Below, piece after piece: positions 16,607 to 27,940 of a DNA stretch of 64,000 bases. The stretch covers positions 3,844,001-3,908,000 of the forward strand of contig NZ_AP027292.1 of the NCBI RefSeq assembly GCF_030295765.1. Direction: 5' to 3'. The stretch's first letter is position 1. Every line of letters starts with the position of its first letter. A program made the position numbers and the translations under genes. Below the pieces are notes generated by a model. The model was not told the origin of the DNA. It was given only the letters and a program-made list of their open reading frames with translations, and searched no databases. The stretch is from Neptuniibacter halophilus (GTDB lineage Bacteria > Pseudomonadota > Gammaproteobacteria > Pseudomonadales > Balneatricaceae).

Positions 16607-18835
16607 ATGACTACAACGAAACAAACGATCTACTGGACCCTGACCGACGAAGCGCCATCCCTGGCAACCTGCTCTTTCCTGCCGGTTGTTCGCGCATTCA
16701 CTTCCGCTGCAGATATCGATGTAAAAATTTCTGATATCTCTCTGGCAGGACGGGTACTGTCAACCTTCCCCGAAAACCTTTCTGAAGAACAGAAGGTTGA
16801 AGATGGTCTGAAATTCCTGGGCGAACTGACTCAGGACCCGGAAGCCAACATCATTAAGCTGCCGAACATCAGCGCCTCGATCCCTCAGCTTAAGGCCTGC
16901 ATCACAGAACTGCAGGCTCAGGGTTACGATATCCCCTCCTACCCTGAAGATCCGCAGTCCGATGCGGAAAAAGAGATCCAGGCTCGTTACTCAAAAATTC
17001 TGGGCTCCGCTGTTAACCCTGTTCTGCGTGAAGGTAACTCTGACCGTCGCGCACCGGGCGCTGTAAAAGCATTCGCGCGCAAATTCCCGCACTCCATGGG
17101 CAAGTGGAGCAAAGCGTCTCAGACCCATGCGGATTACATGCGTAAGGGAGATTTCTTCTCTAGCGAACAGTCAATCACTATGCCTGAAGCTGGCAACGTG
17201 CGTATCGAATACGTTGACCCACAGGGCAACGTTGAAGTGAAAAAAGAGCTGAGCCTGGAAAAAGGTGAAGTACTCGACAGCATGCGCATGAGCTGCCAGC
17301 CACTGCGTGAGTTCTTTGAAGAATCCCTGCAGGATGCAAAAGAAACCGGCGTAATGTGGTCTCTGCACGTTAAAGCGACCATGATGAAGGTATCTCACCC
17401 GATCGTATTCGGTCATGCTGTGACTGTGTTCTACAAAGAGCTGTTCGAAAAGCACGGCGAGCTGTTTGAAGAACTGGGCGTAAACCCTAACAACGGTATC
17501 GGCAGCGTTTACGACAAAATCGCTTCCCTGCCACGCTCTAAACGCGAAGAGATTGAAGAAGATATCCACGCCTGCTACGAGCACCGTCCAAAGCTGGCCA
17601 TGGTTGACTCCGTTAAAGGGATCACCAACCTGCACGTACCTTCCGATGTCATCGTTGACGCGTCTATGCCGGCAATGATTCGTAACGGCGGCCAGATGTG
17701 GGATGCAAACGGCCAGACCGCTGACACTAAAGCCGTCATGCCTGAATCTACCTATGCCCGTATCTATCAGGAGATGATCAACTTCTGCAAAACCAACGGC
17801 GCATTTGATCCGACCACCATGGGCACCGTTCCCAACGTCGGCCTGATGGCGAAGAAAGCCGAAGAATACGGATCTCACGATAAGACCTTCGAAACCGAAG
17901 CCGGTGTAATGCGTGTGGTTGCTGCAGACGGCACCGTACTGATGCAGCACGATGTAGAAAAAGGCGATATCTGGCGTGCCTGCCAGACTAAGGACGAGCC
18001 GATCCGCGACTGGGTTAAACTGGCCGTTACCCGTGCACGTCAGTCTGACACCCCTGCAATCTTCTGGCTAGACCCAGAGCGCGCTCACGACATGGAGCTG
18101 GCGAAGAAGGTTGAGGCTTACCTGCAGGAACATGACACCGATGGTCTGGATATTCGCATCATGTCTTACGTTGAAGCGATCCGCCTGTCCATGGAACGTC
18201 AGATTCGCGGTCAGGATACTATCTCCGTAACCGGTAACGTACTGCGTGACTACCTGACCGACCTGTTCCCGATCATGGAACTGGGCACCTCAGCGAAAAT
18301 GCTGTCTATCGTTCCAATGCTGAAAGGCGGCGGCATGTACGAGACAGGTGCCGGCGGTTCTGCTCCTAAACACGTACAGCAGGTTGAAGAAGAAAACCAC
18401 CTGCGCTGGGATTCTCTGGGTGAGTTCCTGGCTCTGGCCGTTTCTCTGGAAGATCTGGGCTACAAAAAAGGCAACAAGCGCGCGGCAATCCTGGCTAAAA
18501 CTCTGGATTCAGCGACCGGAAAACTGCTGGAGAACAACAAGTCTCCATCCCGTAAGACCGGCGAGCTGGACAACCGTGGCAGCCACTTCTATCTGGGCAT
18601 GTACTGGGCACAGGAAGTTGCTGCTCAGACTGAAGATACAGAACTGGCCGCTGAGTTCAAAGCACTGGCTGATACACTGACCAGCAACGAAGAGAAGATC
18701 GTAGCTGAGCTGGCTGCCTGCCAGGGCACACCTGCTGAACTGAATGGTTACTACCACGCTGCCCGCGATACCGTTAAGAAGGTAATGCGTCCAAGCGCTA
18801 CCCTGAATGCTGCGCTGTCCTCTGCGACTAAGTAA
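16607..18835 (+). CDS. icd: NADP-dependent isocitrate dehydrogenase, monomeric type
   Basis: 742 residues, against about 740 for the monomeric IDH family (Azotobacter vinelandii, Corynebacterium). It converts isocitrate to 2-oxoglutarate and CO2, reducing NADP+, in the TCA cycle. Family signatures run throughout: [18 protein letters not shown] at the N-terminus, [45 protein letters not shown], and [16 protein letters not shown] with [14 protein letters not shown]. The ATG at 16607 has GGGG six bases upstream; an in-frame codon four residues earlier is less likely. Codon use is strongly biased, as in acnB. It converges on sthA, so NADPH made here and the transhydrogenase that reoxidises it are neighbours. 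Confidence 0.98.
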   Translation: MTTTKQTIYWTLTDEAPSLATCSFLPVVRAFTSAADIDVKISDISLAGRVLSTFPENLSEEQKVEDGLKFLGELTQDPEANIIKLPNISASIPQLKACITELQAQGYDIPSYPEDPQSDAEKEIQARYSKILGSAVNPVLREGNSDRRAPGAVKAFARKFPHSMGKWSKASQTHADYMRKGDFFSSEQSITMPEAGNVRIEYVDPQGNVEVKKELSLEKGEVLDSMRMSCQPLREFFEESLQDAKETGVMWSLHVKATMMKVSHPIVFGHAVTVFYKELFEKHGELFEELGVNPNNGIGSVYDKIASLPRSKREEIEEDIHACYEHRPKLAMVDSVKGITNLHVPSDVIVDASMPAMIRNGGQMWDANGQTADTKAVMPESTYARIYQEMINFCKTNGAFDPTTMGTVPNVGLMAKKAEEYGSHDKTFETEAGVMRVVAADGTVLMQHDVEKGDIWRACQTKDEPIRDWVKLAVTRARQSDTPAIFWLDPERAHDMELAKKVEAYLQEHDTDGLDIRIMSYVEAIRLSMERQIRGQDTISVTGNVLRDYLTDLFPIMELGTSAKMLSIVPMLKGGGMYETGAGGSAPKHVQQVEEENHLRWDSLGEFLALAVSLEDLGYKKGNKRAAILAKTLDSATGKLLENNKSPSRKTGELDNRGSHFYLGMYWAQEVAAQTEDTELAAEFKALADTLTSNEEKIVAELAACQGTPAELNGYYHAARDTVKKVMRPSATLNAALSSATK

Positions 18836-18853
18836 GCCTTCAGCTTAACCTCC

Positions 18854-18882
18854 AAAAGCCCGGCAACTTGCCGGGCTTTTTT
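18854..18882 (+). terminator. Intrinsic terminator of icd
   Basis: AAAAGCCCGGC / GCCGGGCTTTTTT hairpin 19 bp after the icd stop. Confidence 0.9.
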
Positions 18883-18936
18883 GTGCCCGGCTTAAGCCAC
18901 AATAATCAACCGGCCCGCCCATCTGAGTGTAAGGCA

Positions 18937-18964
18937 CAAAAAAAGCACGCAGGTGCGTGCTTTT
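18937..18964 (-). terminator. Intrinsic terminator of sthA
   Basis: AAAAGCACGC / GCGTGCTTTT with AGGT loop. The A-run at 18938-18944 gives the T-tract for minus-strand transcripts. Confidence 0.85.
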
Positions 18965-18983
18965 ATCGTTCATGTGACCGGTA

Positions 18984-20384
18984 TCAGAGATTGGCAACCC
19001 GGTTCAGACCAGCAATAGCCGCCACCCGATAGGCTTCAGCCATGGTCGGGTAGTTGAAGGTCGTGTTGATGAAGTACTTCAACGTATTCGCCTCACCCTC
19101 CTGAGCCATAATAGCCTGACCGATATGCACGATCTCGGACGCATGTTCACCGAAACAGTGAATACCGAGAATCTCAAGCGTTTCACGGTGGAACAGGATT
19201 TTCAGCATGCCGACAGGCTGACCGTAAATCTGAGCGCGAGCTGTATCTTTAAAGAACGCCTGACCCACTTCGTAAGGAACACACTCCTCCGTCAACTGCT
19301 CCTCGGTTTTACCTACAGAGCTGATTTCAGGAATCGTGTAGATACCGGTCGGCACCTCATTGATATAACGGAAATCTTCAGCAGAGAGCATATCCGCTGC
19401 CGCAGCACGCCCCTGATCAAGGGCAGCCGATGCAAGACTCGGCCAACCCACCACATCGCCTGCAGCATAGATGCCTTCACAGGCGGTACGGTAGTGACCA
19501 TCTACCTCAACCTGACCGCGGCTGTTCGCAGTCAAACCAATATTTTCGAGCTTCAGTTGCTCGGTATTACCACTACGCCCGTTACACCAGAGGAAGGCAT
19601 CAGCACGGATCTTTTTACCCGACTGCAGACTCAGAGTGACACCGCGCTCATCCGCGACAACGCTTTCGTAGGTCTCATTGTGGCGAATTTTCACCGCATT
19701 GTTACGCAGGTGATAGCTCAGCGCATCAGAGATCTCTGCATCCAGGAAAGAGAGCAAACGACTCTGACTGTCGATCAGATCCACCTTAACCCCCAGACCG
19801 CTAAAGATAGAGGCGTACTCAGAACCGATAACGCCGGCACCATAAATGATCAGGGTACGCGGTGTGTGGCTGAGCTTGAGGATGGTGTCTGAGTTATAGA
19901 TACGCGGATGGCTGAAATCGATATCTGCAGGCGTGTAAGGGCGAGAACCGGTTGCGATGATAATGTTCTTGGCACGCAGGGTTTCATCGCCCTTCACCGT
20001 ACCACGTACAATAACCGTTTCTTTATCGGCAAACTCAGCAGCACCAAAAAACACATCGATACGATTGCGGGCATAGAAATTCGTGCGCAGGACTACCTGA
20101 CTGGAAATTACCTTCTCTGCACGCTTCAGCACCTTAGGGAAGGAGAACCAACGTGGCTCACCAATATCACGGAACATAGGGTTGGTATTGAATTCGATGA
20201 TCTGCTTCACCGAGTGACGCAGCGCTTTGGATGGAATGGTACCTTTATGGGTACAGTTACCACCGACTGAATCCTGCTCCTCGATTACCGCAACACGGCG
20301 CCCTTTTTTGGACGCATTCATGGCCGCCCCTTCACCAGCAGGGCCAGAACCAATCACAATGACATCGTAGTCATATACCGCCAT
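18984..20384 (-). CDS. sthA: Soluble pyridine nucleotide transhydrogenase (Si-specific)
   Basis: 466 residues. A flavoprotein of the disulfide-reductase family that moves hydride between NADPH and NAD+ in the cytosol. The FAD motif [13 protein letters not shown] is near the N-terminus and the second nucleotide motif [15 protein letters not shown] is near residue 180. The site that in lipoamide dehydrogenase holds two redox cysteines reads [13 protein letters not shown]: the second Cys is replaced by Thr, as expected for SthA. I chose the ATG at 20384 with AGGGG upstream over the GTG one codon earlier. It lies about 90 bp downstream of nqrM on the same strand and could be partly co-transcribed with the nqr operon. 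Confidence 0.97.
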   Translation of the reverse strand: MAVYDYDVIVIGSGPAGEGAAMNASKKGRRVAVIEEQDSVGGNCTHKGTIPSKALRHSVKQIIEFNTNPMFRDIGEPRWFSFPKVLKRAEKVISSQVVLRTNFYARNRIDVFFGAAEFADKETVIVRGTVKGDETLRAKNIIIATGSRPYTPADIDFSHPRIYNSDTILKLSHTPRTLIIYGAGVIGSEYASIFSGLGVKVDLIDSQSRLLSFLDAEISDALSYHLRNNAVKIRHNETYESVVADERGVTLSLQSGKKIRADAFLWCNGRSGNTEQLKLENIGLTANSRGQVEVDGHYRTACEGIYAAGDVVGWPSLASAALDQGRAAAADMLSAEDFRYINEVPTGIYTIPEISSVGKTEEQLTEECVPYEVGQAFFKDTARAQIYGQPVGMLKILFHRETLEILGIHCFGEHASEIVHIGQAIMAQEGEANTLKYFINTTFNYPTMAEAYRVAAIAGLNRVANL

Positions 20385-20474
20385 CACATTCCCCTATCAA
20401 TTATCGTTATCTTATTGTTTCAGTAGTCTTTTTACCGATACGAACCAGCTTACTCCGACTACGGGTGCACTCAA

Positions 20475-20711
20475 TTATTCTTTAGATTTAAGCTCATAGG
20501 AAAGATCTTCGCCCTGCTCTTTAGCCTGGCGCTCCTGCTCCTCTTCACATTTCTGCGGGTTTCCACCACAGATATCACATGCCGTGTCCATGCCCAGATT
20601 CGCCATACCGCCACACGAACCTGCGATCGGTTTACGGCCGAGCAATACACCCACTGACATGGCAATAATCACCAGCATTAACACTACAAAAGCCAGAATC
20701 ATCGTACTCAT
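20475..20711 (-). CDS. nqrM: Na+-NQR maturation factor NqrM
   Basis: 78 residues. One N-terminal membrane helix (about 3-25) is followed by RKPIAGSCGGMANLGMDTACDICGG with Cys33, Cys45, Cys48 and Cys55, the pattern of the DUF539/NqrM family. NqrM is needed to insert the iron centre held by NqrD and NqrE cysteines. The ATG at 20711 has GAGGAT six bases upstream. It follows apbE by 10 bp at the end of the nqr operon, the usual place for this gene. Confidence 0.93.
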   Translation of the reverse strand: MSTMILAFVVLMLVIIAMSVGVLLGRKPIAGSCGGMANLGMDTACDICGGNPQKCEEEQERQAKEQGEDLSYELKSKE

Positions 20712-20721
20712 CACTCAATCC

Positions 20722-21759
20722 TCACTGTACCAGGAACTGTTTAAATCCCGGCGTCATTCGTTCTGTAAAGCCCTGGTCGGCTTTAACGATAAAAAATGCA
20801 CTGATACCCTGTTCTATAGCAAATGCCTCAGCACGTTCAGGCCCCATCACCATCATTGCAGTGGCATAGGCATCTGCTTCAGCACAGGTGGGCATTAACA
20901 CCGTAACCGATGCTAATTTATGCCTGATCGGCTTGCCATCGACAGGGTCAATGGTATGGGAGAAGCGGATACCGTTCTCCTCAAAATAGTTGCGGTAGTC
21001 ACCCGATGTAGCGACGCCCACATCTTTAACTGCAATAATTCGCTGAACTTTTCGTTCCGGGCCCACCATTGGCGACTCAATCGCTATTTTCCAGTTTTGC
21101 CCGTCCGGCTTAATACCTTTAGCACGCAGCTCACCGCCTATCTCTACCAGATAGCGGTCAATCCCCTGCTGCTCGAGAACCATCGCTAACTTATCGACAC
21201 CGTAGCCCTTGGCAATGGCTGACAGGTCAATATAACTGTCACGCTGCTTCCTCAGAAAGCCCTGACTTAAATCCAGATACTGAAAACCCACCCGTGTTCT
21301 AATCTCAGCAATTTGCTCTGCAGCCGGGGCGTGAATCACCCGGCCATCCGGGCCAAAACCCCACAGATTAACCAGCGGCCCCACAGTAGCATCAAACGCC
21401 CCACGAGTTTCACGGCTGATCCGGTCTGCAACACTTAAAACAAAACCCAGCTCATCAGAAACCGCCACCTCACTGCCGGCCGGCAGTTGGTTGATACGGG
21501 AGAGCTCAGAGTCATTAATATAGGTAGACATGCTCTGATTCACATCAACCAGAGCCTGATCGATCTGCTGACGGAGCTGCGGATTATCATCCATAGCCAG
21601 CCACTTAACCGTAAAACTGGTGCCCATGGTCGCTCCCTGATGGATCAGGATACGGGGCTCAGGATCACTCTGGCAACCACTCAGCAGAGAGAGGAATAAA
21701 AACAAAGGGGCCAGCAGCAGAGCTGCCGGCCATCTGGAGGTTTGTCCTGCGACAAACAT
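20722..21759 (-). CDS. apbE: FAD:protein FMN transferase ApbE (lipoprotein)
   Basis: About 345 residues. ApbE attaches FMN covalently to a threonine in NqrB and NqrC in the periplasm. The sequence has a lipoprotein signal (LFLSLLSGC lipobox), then GATMGTSFTVKW, DSELSRIN, FDATVGPLVNLWGFGP, IDLSAIAKGYGVDKLA, LVEIGGELRAKG and the late HTIDP segment, all family hallmarks, with the metal-binding Asp in CAEADAYATAM. I prefer the ATG at 21759, which gives a normal signal peptide and starts just inside the end of nqrF; a frame extension to 21783 is possible. It directly follows its target operon genes. Confidence 0.95.
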   Translation of the reverse strand: MFVAGQTSRWPAALLLAPLFLFLSLLSGCQSDPEPRILIHQGATMGTSFTVKWLAMDDNPQLRQQIDQALVDVNQSMSTYINDSELSRINQLPAGSEVAVSDELGFVLSVADRISRETRGAFDATVGPLVNLWGFGPDGRVIHAPAAEQIAEIRTRVGFQYLDLSQGFLRKQRDSYIDLSAIAKGYGVDKLAMVLEQQGIDRYLVEIGGELRAKGIKPDGQNWKIAIESPMVGPERKVQRIIAVKDVGVATSGDYRNYFEENGIRFSHTIDPVDGKPIRHKLASVTVLMPTCAEADAYATAMMVMGPERAEAFAIEQGISAFFIVKADQGFTERMTPGFKQFLVQ

Positions 21760-21766
21760 GTCTTGC

Positions 21767-22993
21767 TTAACCACCAAAGTCATCAAGGAAGATGTTCTCG
21801 CGCTCTACACCCAGATCCAGAAGCATCTGAATGACCGCAGAGTTCATCATCGGTGGTCCACACATGTAGTACTCACAATCTTCCGGCGCTTCATGATCCT
21901 TCAGATAGTTTTCATACAGTACGTTATGGATAAATCCGGTAAGGCCGTCCCAGTTGTCTTCCGGCATCGGATCAGACAGGGCCAGGTGCCACTGGAAGTT
22001 ATCATTTTCCGCCTGCAGCAGATCGTACTCTTCGTTATAGAACGATTCACGCATGGAGCGCGCACCGTACCAGAAAGAGATCTTACGCTTGGACTCAAGA
22101 CGTTTGAGCTGGTCGAAGATATGTGAACGCATTGGCGCCATACCTGCACCACCACCGATAAAGACCATTTCACAGTCGTTATCAGTCGCAAAGAACTCAC
22201 CGAACGGTCCGTAAACAGTGATCTTATCGCCTTCTTTCAGATTAAATACGTAAGAAGACATGATCCCCGGCGGGAAGTCAGTACCCGGAGGCGGTGAAGC
22301 GATACGGATATTGAACTTAACAATACCTTTCTCTTCCGGATAGTTCGCCATGGAGTAAGCACGAATCGTCGGCTCAGTCACCGTAGAGGTGTACTTCCAC
22401 ATGTTGAACTTATCCCAGTCTTCACGGTACTCATCCTGGATTTCGAAGTCTTTGTAGTGAACAACGTGCGGCGGACATTCCAGCTGCACATAACCACCGG
22501 CACGGAAGTCTACGTTTTCACCTTCTGGCAGACGCAGGGTCAGCTCTTTGATGAACGTAGCAACGTTGTCGTTAGACTCAACCGTACACTCCCACTTCTT
22601 AACCCCGAAGATCTCTTCTTCGAGTTCAATCTCCATATCCTGCTTCACAGCCACCTGACATGACAGACGCCAGCCATCTTTGGCCTCACGCATCGTAAAG
22701 TGAGATTCCTCGGTAGGCAGCATCGAGCCACCACCGCTGTGAACTTCACATTTACACTGCGCACAGGTACCACCGCCACCACAGGCAGATGGGATAAAGA
22801 TCCCCTGATCCGCCAGGGTCTGCAGCAGCTTACCACCTGCAGGAACGGTTACAGCTTTTTCCGGGTCGTTATTGATCGAGATCGTCACGTTACCGGAGCT
22901 AACCAGTTTAGAACGGGCTGCCAGAATTACCGCAACCAGTGCAAGCACCACTGCGGTAAACATGACAACACCGAGAACGATTTCAGCATTCAT
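21767..22993 (-). CDS. nqrF: Na+-translocating NADH:quinone reductase subunit F
   Basis: 408 residues. NqrF is the NADH-oxidising entry point of Na+-NQR. An N-terminal membrane anchor (about 4-26) precedes a ferredoxin-type [2Fe-2S] domain with Cys71, Cys77, Cys80 and Cys112 ([14 protein letters not shown]), then the FAD-binding domain ([11 protein letters not shown]) and the NADH-binding domain ([24 protein letters not shown]). The C-terminus FLDDFGG is the family ending. It is the last structural gene of nqrABCDEF; apbE overlaps its start region by a few bases or follows closely. Confidence 0.98.
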   Translation of the reverse strand: MNAEIVLGVVMFTAVVLALVAVILAARSKLVSSGNVTISINNDPEKAVTVPAGGKLLQTLADQGIFIPSACGGGGTCAQCKCEVHSGGGSMLPTEESHFTMREAKDGWRLSCQVAVKQDMEIELEEEIFGVKKWECTVESNDNVATFIKELTLRLPEGENVDFRAGGYVQLECPPHVVHYKDFEIQDEYREDWDKFNMWKYTSTVTEPTIRAYSMANYPEEKGIVKFNIRIASPPPGTDFPPGIMSSYVFNLKEGDKITVYGPFGEFFATDNDCEMVFIGGGAGMAPMRSHIFDQLKRLESKRKISFWYGARSMRESFYNEEYDLLQAENDNFQWHLALSDPMPEDNWDGLTGFIHNVLYENYLKDHEAPEDCEYYMCGPPMMNSAVIQMLLDLGVERENIFLDDFGG

Positions 22994-23027
22994 TGGCTAA
23001 TCCTTCCTTTAGTTGACCATGTTGGCA

Positions 23028-23636
23028 TTACAGCTGAACGCCGGAGAATGACATGAAGCCCAGAGACATCAGACCTACAGTAATGAAGGTGATACCCAGA
23101 CCACGCAGTCCTTCCGGAACGTCGCTGTATTTCAGTTTTTCACGGATACCTGCCAGTGCAGTGATGGCCAGAGCCCAACCTACACCTGCGCCTACACCGT
23201 AAACCACGGACTCACCAAAGGTGTAATCACGCTCTACCATAAACAGAGCAGCACCCATGATGGCACAGTTTACTGTAATCAGCGGCAGGAACACGCCCAG
23301 TGCGTTGTACAGTGCCGGAACGTACTTATCCAGGAACATCTCAAGGATCTGTACGATCGCAGCAATTACGCCGATGTAAGAGATGTAACCGAGAAAGCTC
23401 AGATCAACTTCCGGGTAACCCGCCCACGCCAGTGCGCCTTCACGCAGCAGCAGGTTGTAGATCAGGTTATTGACCGGCGTAGTAATCGCGAGCACGACAA
23501 CAACCGCGATACCCAGACCCAGAGCTGTCTGCACCTTCTTGGAGATCGCCAGGAAGGTACACATCCCCAGGAAGAACGCCAGCGCCATGTTTTCAACGAA
23601 AATCGCCTTAACGGCAAGGCTGATGTACTGTTCCAT
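23028..23636 (-). CDS. nqrE: Na+-translocating NADH:quinone reductase subunit E
   Basis: 202 residues with six predicted membrane helices, homologous to NqrD in inverted topology. Conserved Cys26 (FLGMCTFLA) and Cys124 (TVNCAIMGA) are the residues that with the NqrD pair hold an iron centre in the middle of the membrane. It is part of the electron path between NqrF and NqrC. The ATG overlaps the nqrD stop by one base, and nqrF follows after 34 bp. Confidence 0.98.
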   Translation of the reverse strand: MEQYISLAVKAIFVENMALAFFLGMCTFLAISKKVQTALGLGIAVVVVLAITTPVNNLIYNLLLREGALAWAGYPEVDLSFLGYISYIGVIAAIVQILEMFLDKYVPALYNALGVFLPLITVNCAIMGAALFMVERDYTFGESVVYGVGAGVGWALAITALAGIREKLKYSDVPEGLRGLGITFITVGLMSLGFMSFSGVQL

Positions 23637-24295
23637 TACACAGCCTCCTTCTTAGTGTTCTTAGCCAGTTCAAACTCCGGTGCTTCTACCTGATCCTTGT
23701 GGAAGGTGCGCACCAGCCAGATGAACATACCAATAATGAAGAATGCACTTGGTGGCAGCAGCATCAGGCCATTAGCCATGTACCAGCCGCCATCAGTAAC
23801 CAGTGGCAGAATCTCATAACCAAACAGCTTGCCGGCGCCAAACAGCTCACGCAGGAAGCCAACGAAGATCAGAACCACACCGTAACCCAGACCGTTACCG
23901 ATACCGTCCATAAAGGAGATACCCGGAGGGTTCTTCATCGCAAAGGCTTCAGCTCGACCCATTACGATACAGTTGGTGATGATCAGACCTACGAATACTG
24001 AAAGCTGTTTTGATACATCGTATGCAAAGGCTTTCAGAATCTGGTCAACCACAATTACCAGAGAGGCAATGATGGTCATCTGACAGATAATTCGGATGTT
24101 ACCCGGAATATGGTTACGGATGATCGAAACAAACAGGTTCGAAAATGCCGTTACCGCGATTACGGCCATGGTCATAACCATGGCAGTATTCAGGTTTGAG
24201 GTAACCGCCAGCGCAGAACAGACACCGAGGATCTGAAGACCGATCGGGTTGTTCTTGAAAATAGGAGTACCCAGTACTTCTTTAGCTTGTGACAT
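23636..24295 (-). CDS. nqrD: Na+-translocating NADH:quinone reductase subunit D
   Basis: 219 residues, six membrane helices. Cys26 (LGVCSALAV) and Cys109 ([10 protein letters not shown]) are the conserved iron ligands matching those of NqrE. The segment [18 protein letters not shown] is typical for NqrD. It is 3 bp downstream of nqrC and touches nqrE, in standard operon order. Confidence 0.98.
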   Translation of the reverse strand: MSQAKEVLGTPIFKNNPIGLQILGVCSALAVTSNLNTAMVMTMAVIAVTAFSNLFVSIIRNHIPGNIRIICQMTIIASLVIVVDQILKAFAYDVSKQLSVFVGLIITNCIVMGRAEAFAMKNPPGISFMDGIGNGLGYGVVLIFVGFLRELFGAGKLFGYEILPLVTDGGWYMANGLMLLPPSAFFIIGMFIWLVRTFHKDQVEAPEFELAKNTKKEAV

Positions 24296-24298
24296 CGC

Positions 24299-25075
24299 TT
24301 ACGCCTCCCCTGCTTTCAGGTTAGCCAGGAAGGGAGCATAACCGTTCGCGCCCATCCAGAAGTGAACCAGATTGGTTACACCCACACTTGTCAGAGTTGC
24401 ACCGGACAAACCATCAATCTGGTGTTTAGCATTGGCAGAAGCCGGATCAACAGCACCTTTGATCAGACCCAGCGCCGGCTCCATAGAACCTGCCGGATAT
24501 ACTTCTTTACCAGGCCAGATCGCTTTCCAGTTAGGGTTATCTACTTCACCACCCAGACCCGGGGTCTCAGCATGAGAGTAGAAGCCCAGGCCAACCACAG
24601 TATTCAGGTCGCCTTCCAGCGCCAGGAATCCGTAAAGCGTAGACCAGAGTCCGTAACCATGAACTGGCAGAATCACCTTCTCGATCTGACCTTCACTCTC
24701 AACCAGATAAACCGGCATGATGTTAGCCTGATACTTAATAGAAGCGATATCTACATCTTTGCTCAGTGCTTTGCCGAGCTGCGGATCTTTAGCTGCTTTC
24801 TTGGCATCGTACTTTGCAGGTACATCCGTTGTGAATTTGCCGGTTTCCAGATCAACGTACTTAGTTGTGATCTGAGCAAACAGCTCATCTACAGATTTAC
24901 CCGGCTGGTTGATACCTGCCGCAGCCAGAATGTTGCTCTTACGGTCCAGATCTTTGTTTGCAATCTGCTTAGGTTTCAGCAGTACCGCCGCAGCAGATAC
25001 GATCACCGAGCAGACAACACACAACAGAACGGTAACGGTAATCGTCTTACCGATAGTGTCATTATTAGCTGACAT
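24299..25075 (-). CDS. nqrC: Na+-translocating NADH:quinone reductase subunit C
   Basis: 258 residues from the ATG at 25075 ([17 protein letters not shown]), which has GGAGGAAGG upstream and overlaps the end of nqrB by 11 bp; the frame extends to 25123 but that part reads through nqrB. One N-terminal membrane helix holds a large periplasmic domain. The FMN attachment motif is SGATLT, with the acceptor threonine at about residue 227, the target of Apb[15 protein letters not shown] and [14 protein letters not shown] are family signatures. Confidence 0.97.
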   Translation of the reverse strand: MSANNDTIGKTITVTVLLCVVCSVIVSAAAVLLKPKQIANKDLDRKSNILAAAGINQPGKSVDELFAQITTKYVDLETGKFTTDVPAKYDAKKAAKDPQLGKALSKDVDIASIKYQANIMPVYLVESEGQIEKVILPVHGYGLWSTLYGFLALEGDLNTVVGLGFYSHAETPGLGGEVDNPNWKAIWPGKEVYPAGSMEPALGLIKGAVDPASANAKHQIDGLSGATLTSVGVTNLVHFWMGANGYAPFLANLKAGEA

Positions 25076-26273
25076 CGCGCGCCTTCCTCCGTTTAATGTT
25101 TGCCTGGACAACAAAGTTGTCAATCAGCGGTGCGAACAGGTTACCGAACAGGATCGCCAGCATCATCCCTTCAGGGAAAGCCGGGTTAACCACACGGATC
25201 AGAACCACCATCACACCAATCAGCGCACCGAAGTACCACTTACCTTTGTTGGTCATGGAAGCAGACACAGGGTCTGTTGCCATAAAGAACATACCAAAGG
25301 CAAAACCACCCAGTACCAGATGCCAGTAGAATGGCATGGCAAACATCGGGTTAGTCTCGGAACCGATCAGGTTAAACAGGGTCGAGGTCGCAACCATGCC
25401 CAGGAAGACACCGGCAACGATACGCCACGCAGCCACCTTAGCAATCAGCAATACCAGACCACCCAACGCAATCGCGAAGGTAGATACCTCACCTACCGAG
25501 CCCTGAATGTTACCGATAAAGGCATCAAACCAGGTGATGTTCGCAGCCAGGATCGCATCGATACCACCTGCAGCAGCGAGGCCCAGCGGTGTAGCGCCGG
25601 AGAAGCCATCAACGGCAGTCCAGATCGCATCACCTGACATCTGCGCCGGATAAGCGAAGAACAGGAACGCACGACCGGTCAGTGCCGGGTTAAGGAAGTT
25701 TTTGCCGGTACCGCCAAATACTTCTTTACCAATAACCACACCGAAGCTGATACCCAGCGCAACCTGCCACAACGGAATAGTTGGCGGCAGAATCAGCGCA
25801 AACAGTACGGAAGTCACAAAGAAACCTTCGTTCACTTCATGACCACGCTTCATCGCGAACAGGACTTCCCAGAAACCGCCTACAACAAAGGTAACGATGT
25901 AAACAGGCAACCAGTATGCCGCACCGTGGATAATGTTGTCCCACAGGCTGTCAGGATTAAAGCTGGTCAGAGCACCGGCAATTGCACCCTGCCAGGAAGA
26001 CGCTTCAGTCATGCCCAGCTGCGCCATCGCAGTGTTAGCCTGCAGGCCAACGTTGTACATACCGAAGAAAATCGCCGGGAAGGTACACATCCATACCAGG
26101 ATCATCATACGTTTCAGGTCAACTGCGTCACGTACGTGCGCCGCTGTTTTGGTAACGTGTCCCGGAGTGTAGAAAATGGTATCCGCGGCTTCATAAAGCG
26201 CGTACCAGTTTTCATATTTGCCGCCTTTATGGAAATGCGGCTCCATCTTATCGAGAATATTTCGCAAGCTCAT
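25065..26273 (-). CDS. nqrB: Na+-translocating NADH:quinone reductase subunit B
   Basis: 402 residues, about ten membrane helices. NqrB carries a covalent FMN on a threonine (here about Thr228 in GFSGATPLG), riboflavin near the quinone site, and the sodium path. [25 protein letters not shown] and [28 protein letters not shown] are diagnostic. It lies 2 bp after nqrA and overlaps nqrC. Confidence 0.98.
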   Translation of the reverse strand: MSLRNILDKMEPHFHKGGKYENWYALYEAADTIFYTPGHVTKTAAHVRDAVDLKRMMILVWMCTFPAIFFGMYNVGLQANTAMAQLGMTEASSWQGAIAGALTSFNPDSLWDNIIHGAAYWLPVYIVTFVVGGFWEVLFAMKRGHEVNEGFFVTSVLFALILPPTIPLWQVALGISFGVVIGKEVFGGTGKNFLNPALTGRAFLFFAYPAQMSGDAIWTAVDGFSGATPLGLAAAGGIDAILAANITWFDAFIGNIQGSVGEVSTFAIALGGLVLLIAKVAAWRIVAGVFLGMVATSTLFNLIGSETNPMFAMPFYWHLVLGGFAFGMFFMATDPVSASMTNKGKWYFGALIGVMVVLIRVVNPAFPEGMMLAILFGNLFAPLIDNFVVQANIKRRKARDVS

Positions 26274-26275
26274 GA

Positions 26276-27634
<1,359 letters not shown>

Positions 27635-27649
27635 TTAAACTCTTTCAGG

Positions 27650-27732
27650 ATTCTATTCGCGATTTCGGTATCATTTGCGACCTGTCCCCGAGCGCAAGGG
27701 ATACCTTTGTATAGTTATTACGCGAATAGAAT
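27650..27732 (-). ncRNA. Nested stem-loop in the nqrA 5' leader (possible nqrA-Marinomonas-type RNA)
   Basis: A perfect 12-bp inverted repeat, ATTCTATTCGCG (27650-27661) and CGCGAATAGAAT (27721-27732), encloses a second, 13-bp near-perfect stem (27667-27679 against 27693-27705; 11 of 13 pair). The inner loop is 13 nt. The whole element lies 33 nt before the nqrA ATG and downstream of a TATACT -10 candidate, so it should be in the mRNA leader. From memory, a conserved RNA called nqrA-Marinomonas was described in leaders of nqrA in marine gammaproteobacteria; I cannot confirm that this is the same motif. Confidence 0.6.
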
Positions 27733-27893
27733 TACCCCACCCAAAAATCCGACTAAGTATACCTGAGCAACGTGTCATTTTTCTACAAACAGCCTTACAT
27801 ATCAGTGCCTTCCCTTAACTAAAGTAGGCACCCTCGCGTAGACCTGTTTGTTATATATATATTCCATTAAGATATTTAGAATACCAAACAAAC

Positions 27894-27920
27894 AAAAAGC
27901 CACCCTATTGGTGGCTTTTT
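27894..27920 (-). terminator. Intrinsic terminator of gap
   Basis: AAAAAGCCACC / GGTGGCTTTTT hairpin 20 bp past the gap stop. The A-run at 27894-27898 gives the minus-strand T-tract. Confidence 0.85.
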
Positions 27921-27940
27921 AATCAATCAGTTATTACAGC

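Noticed and set aside
18984..20384. Annotation as lipoamide dehydrogenase or glutathione reductase
   Set aside because: The redox-active Cys pair is missing (second Cys is Thr), which fits soluble transhydrogenase instead.
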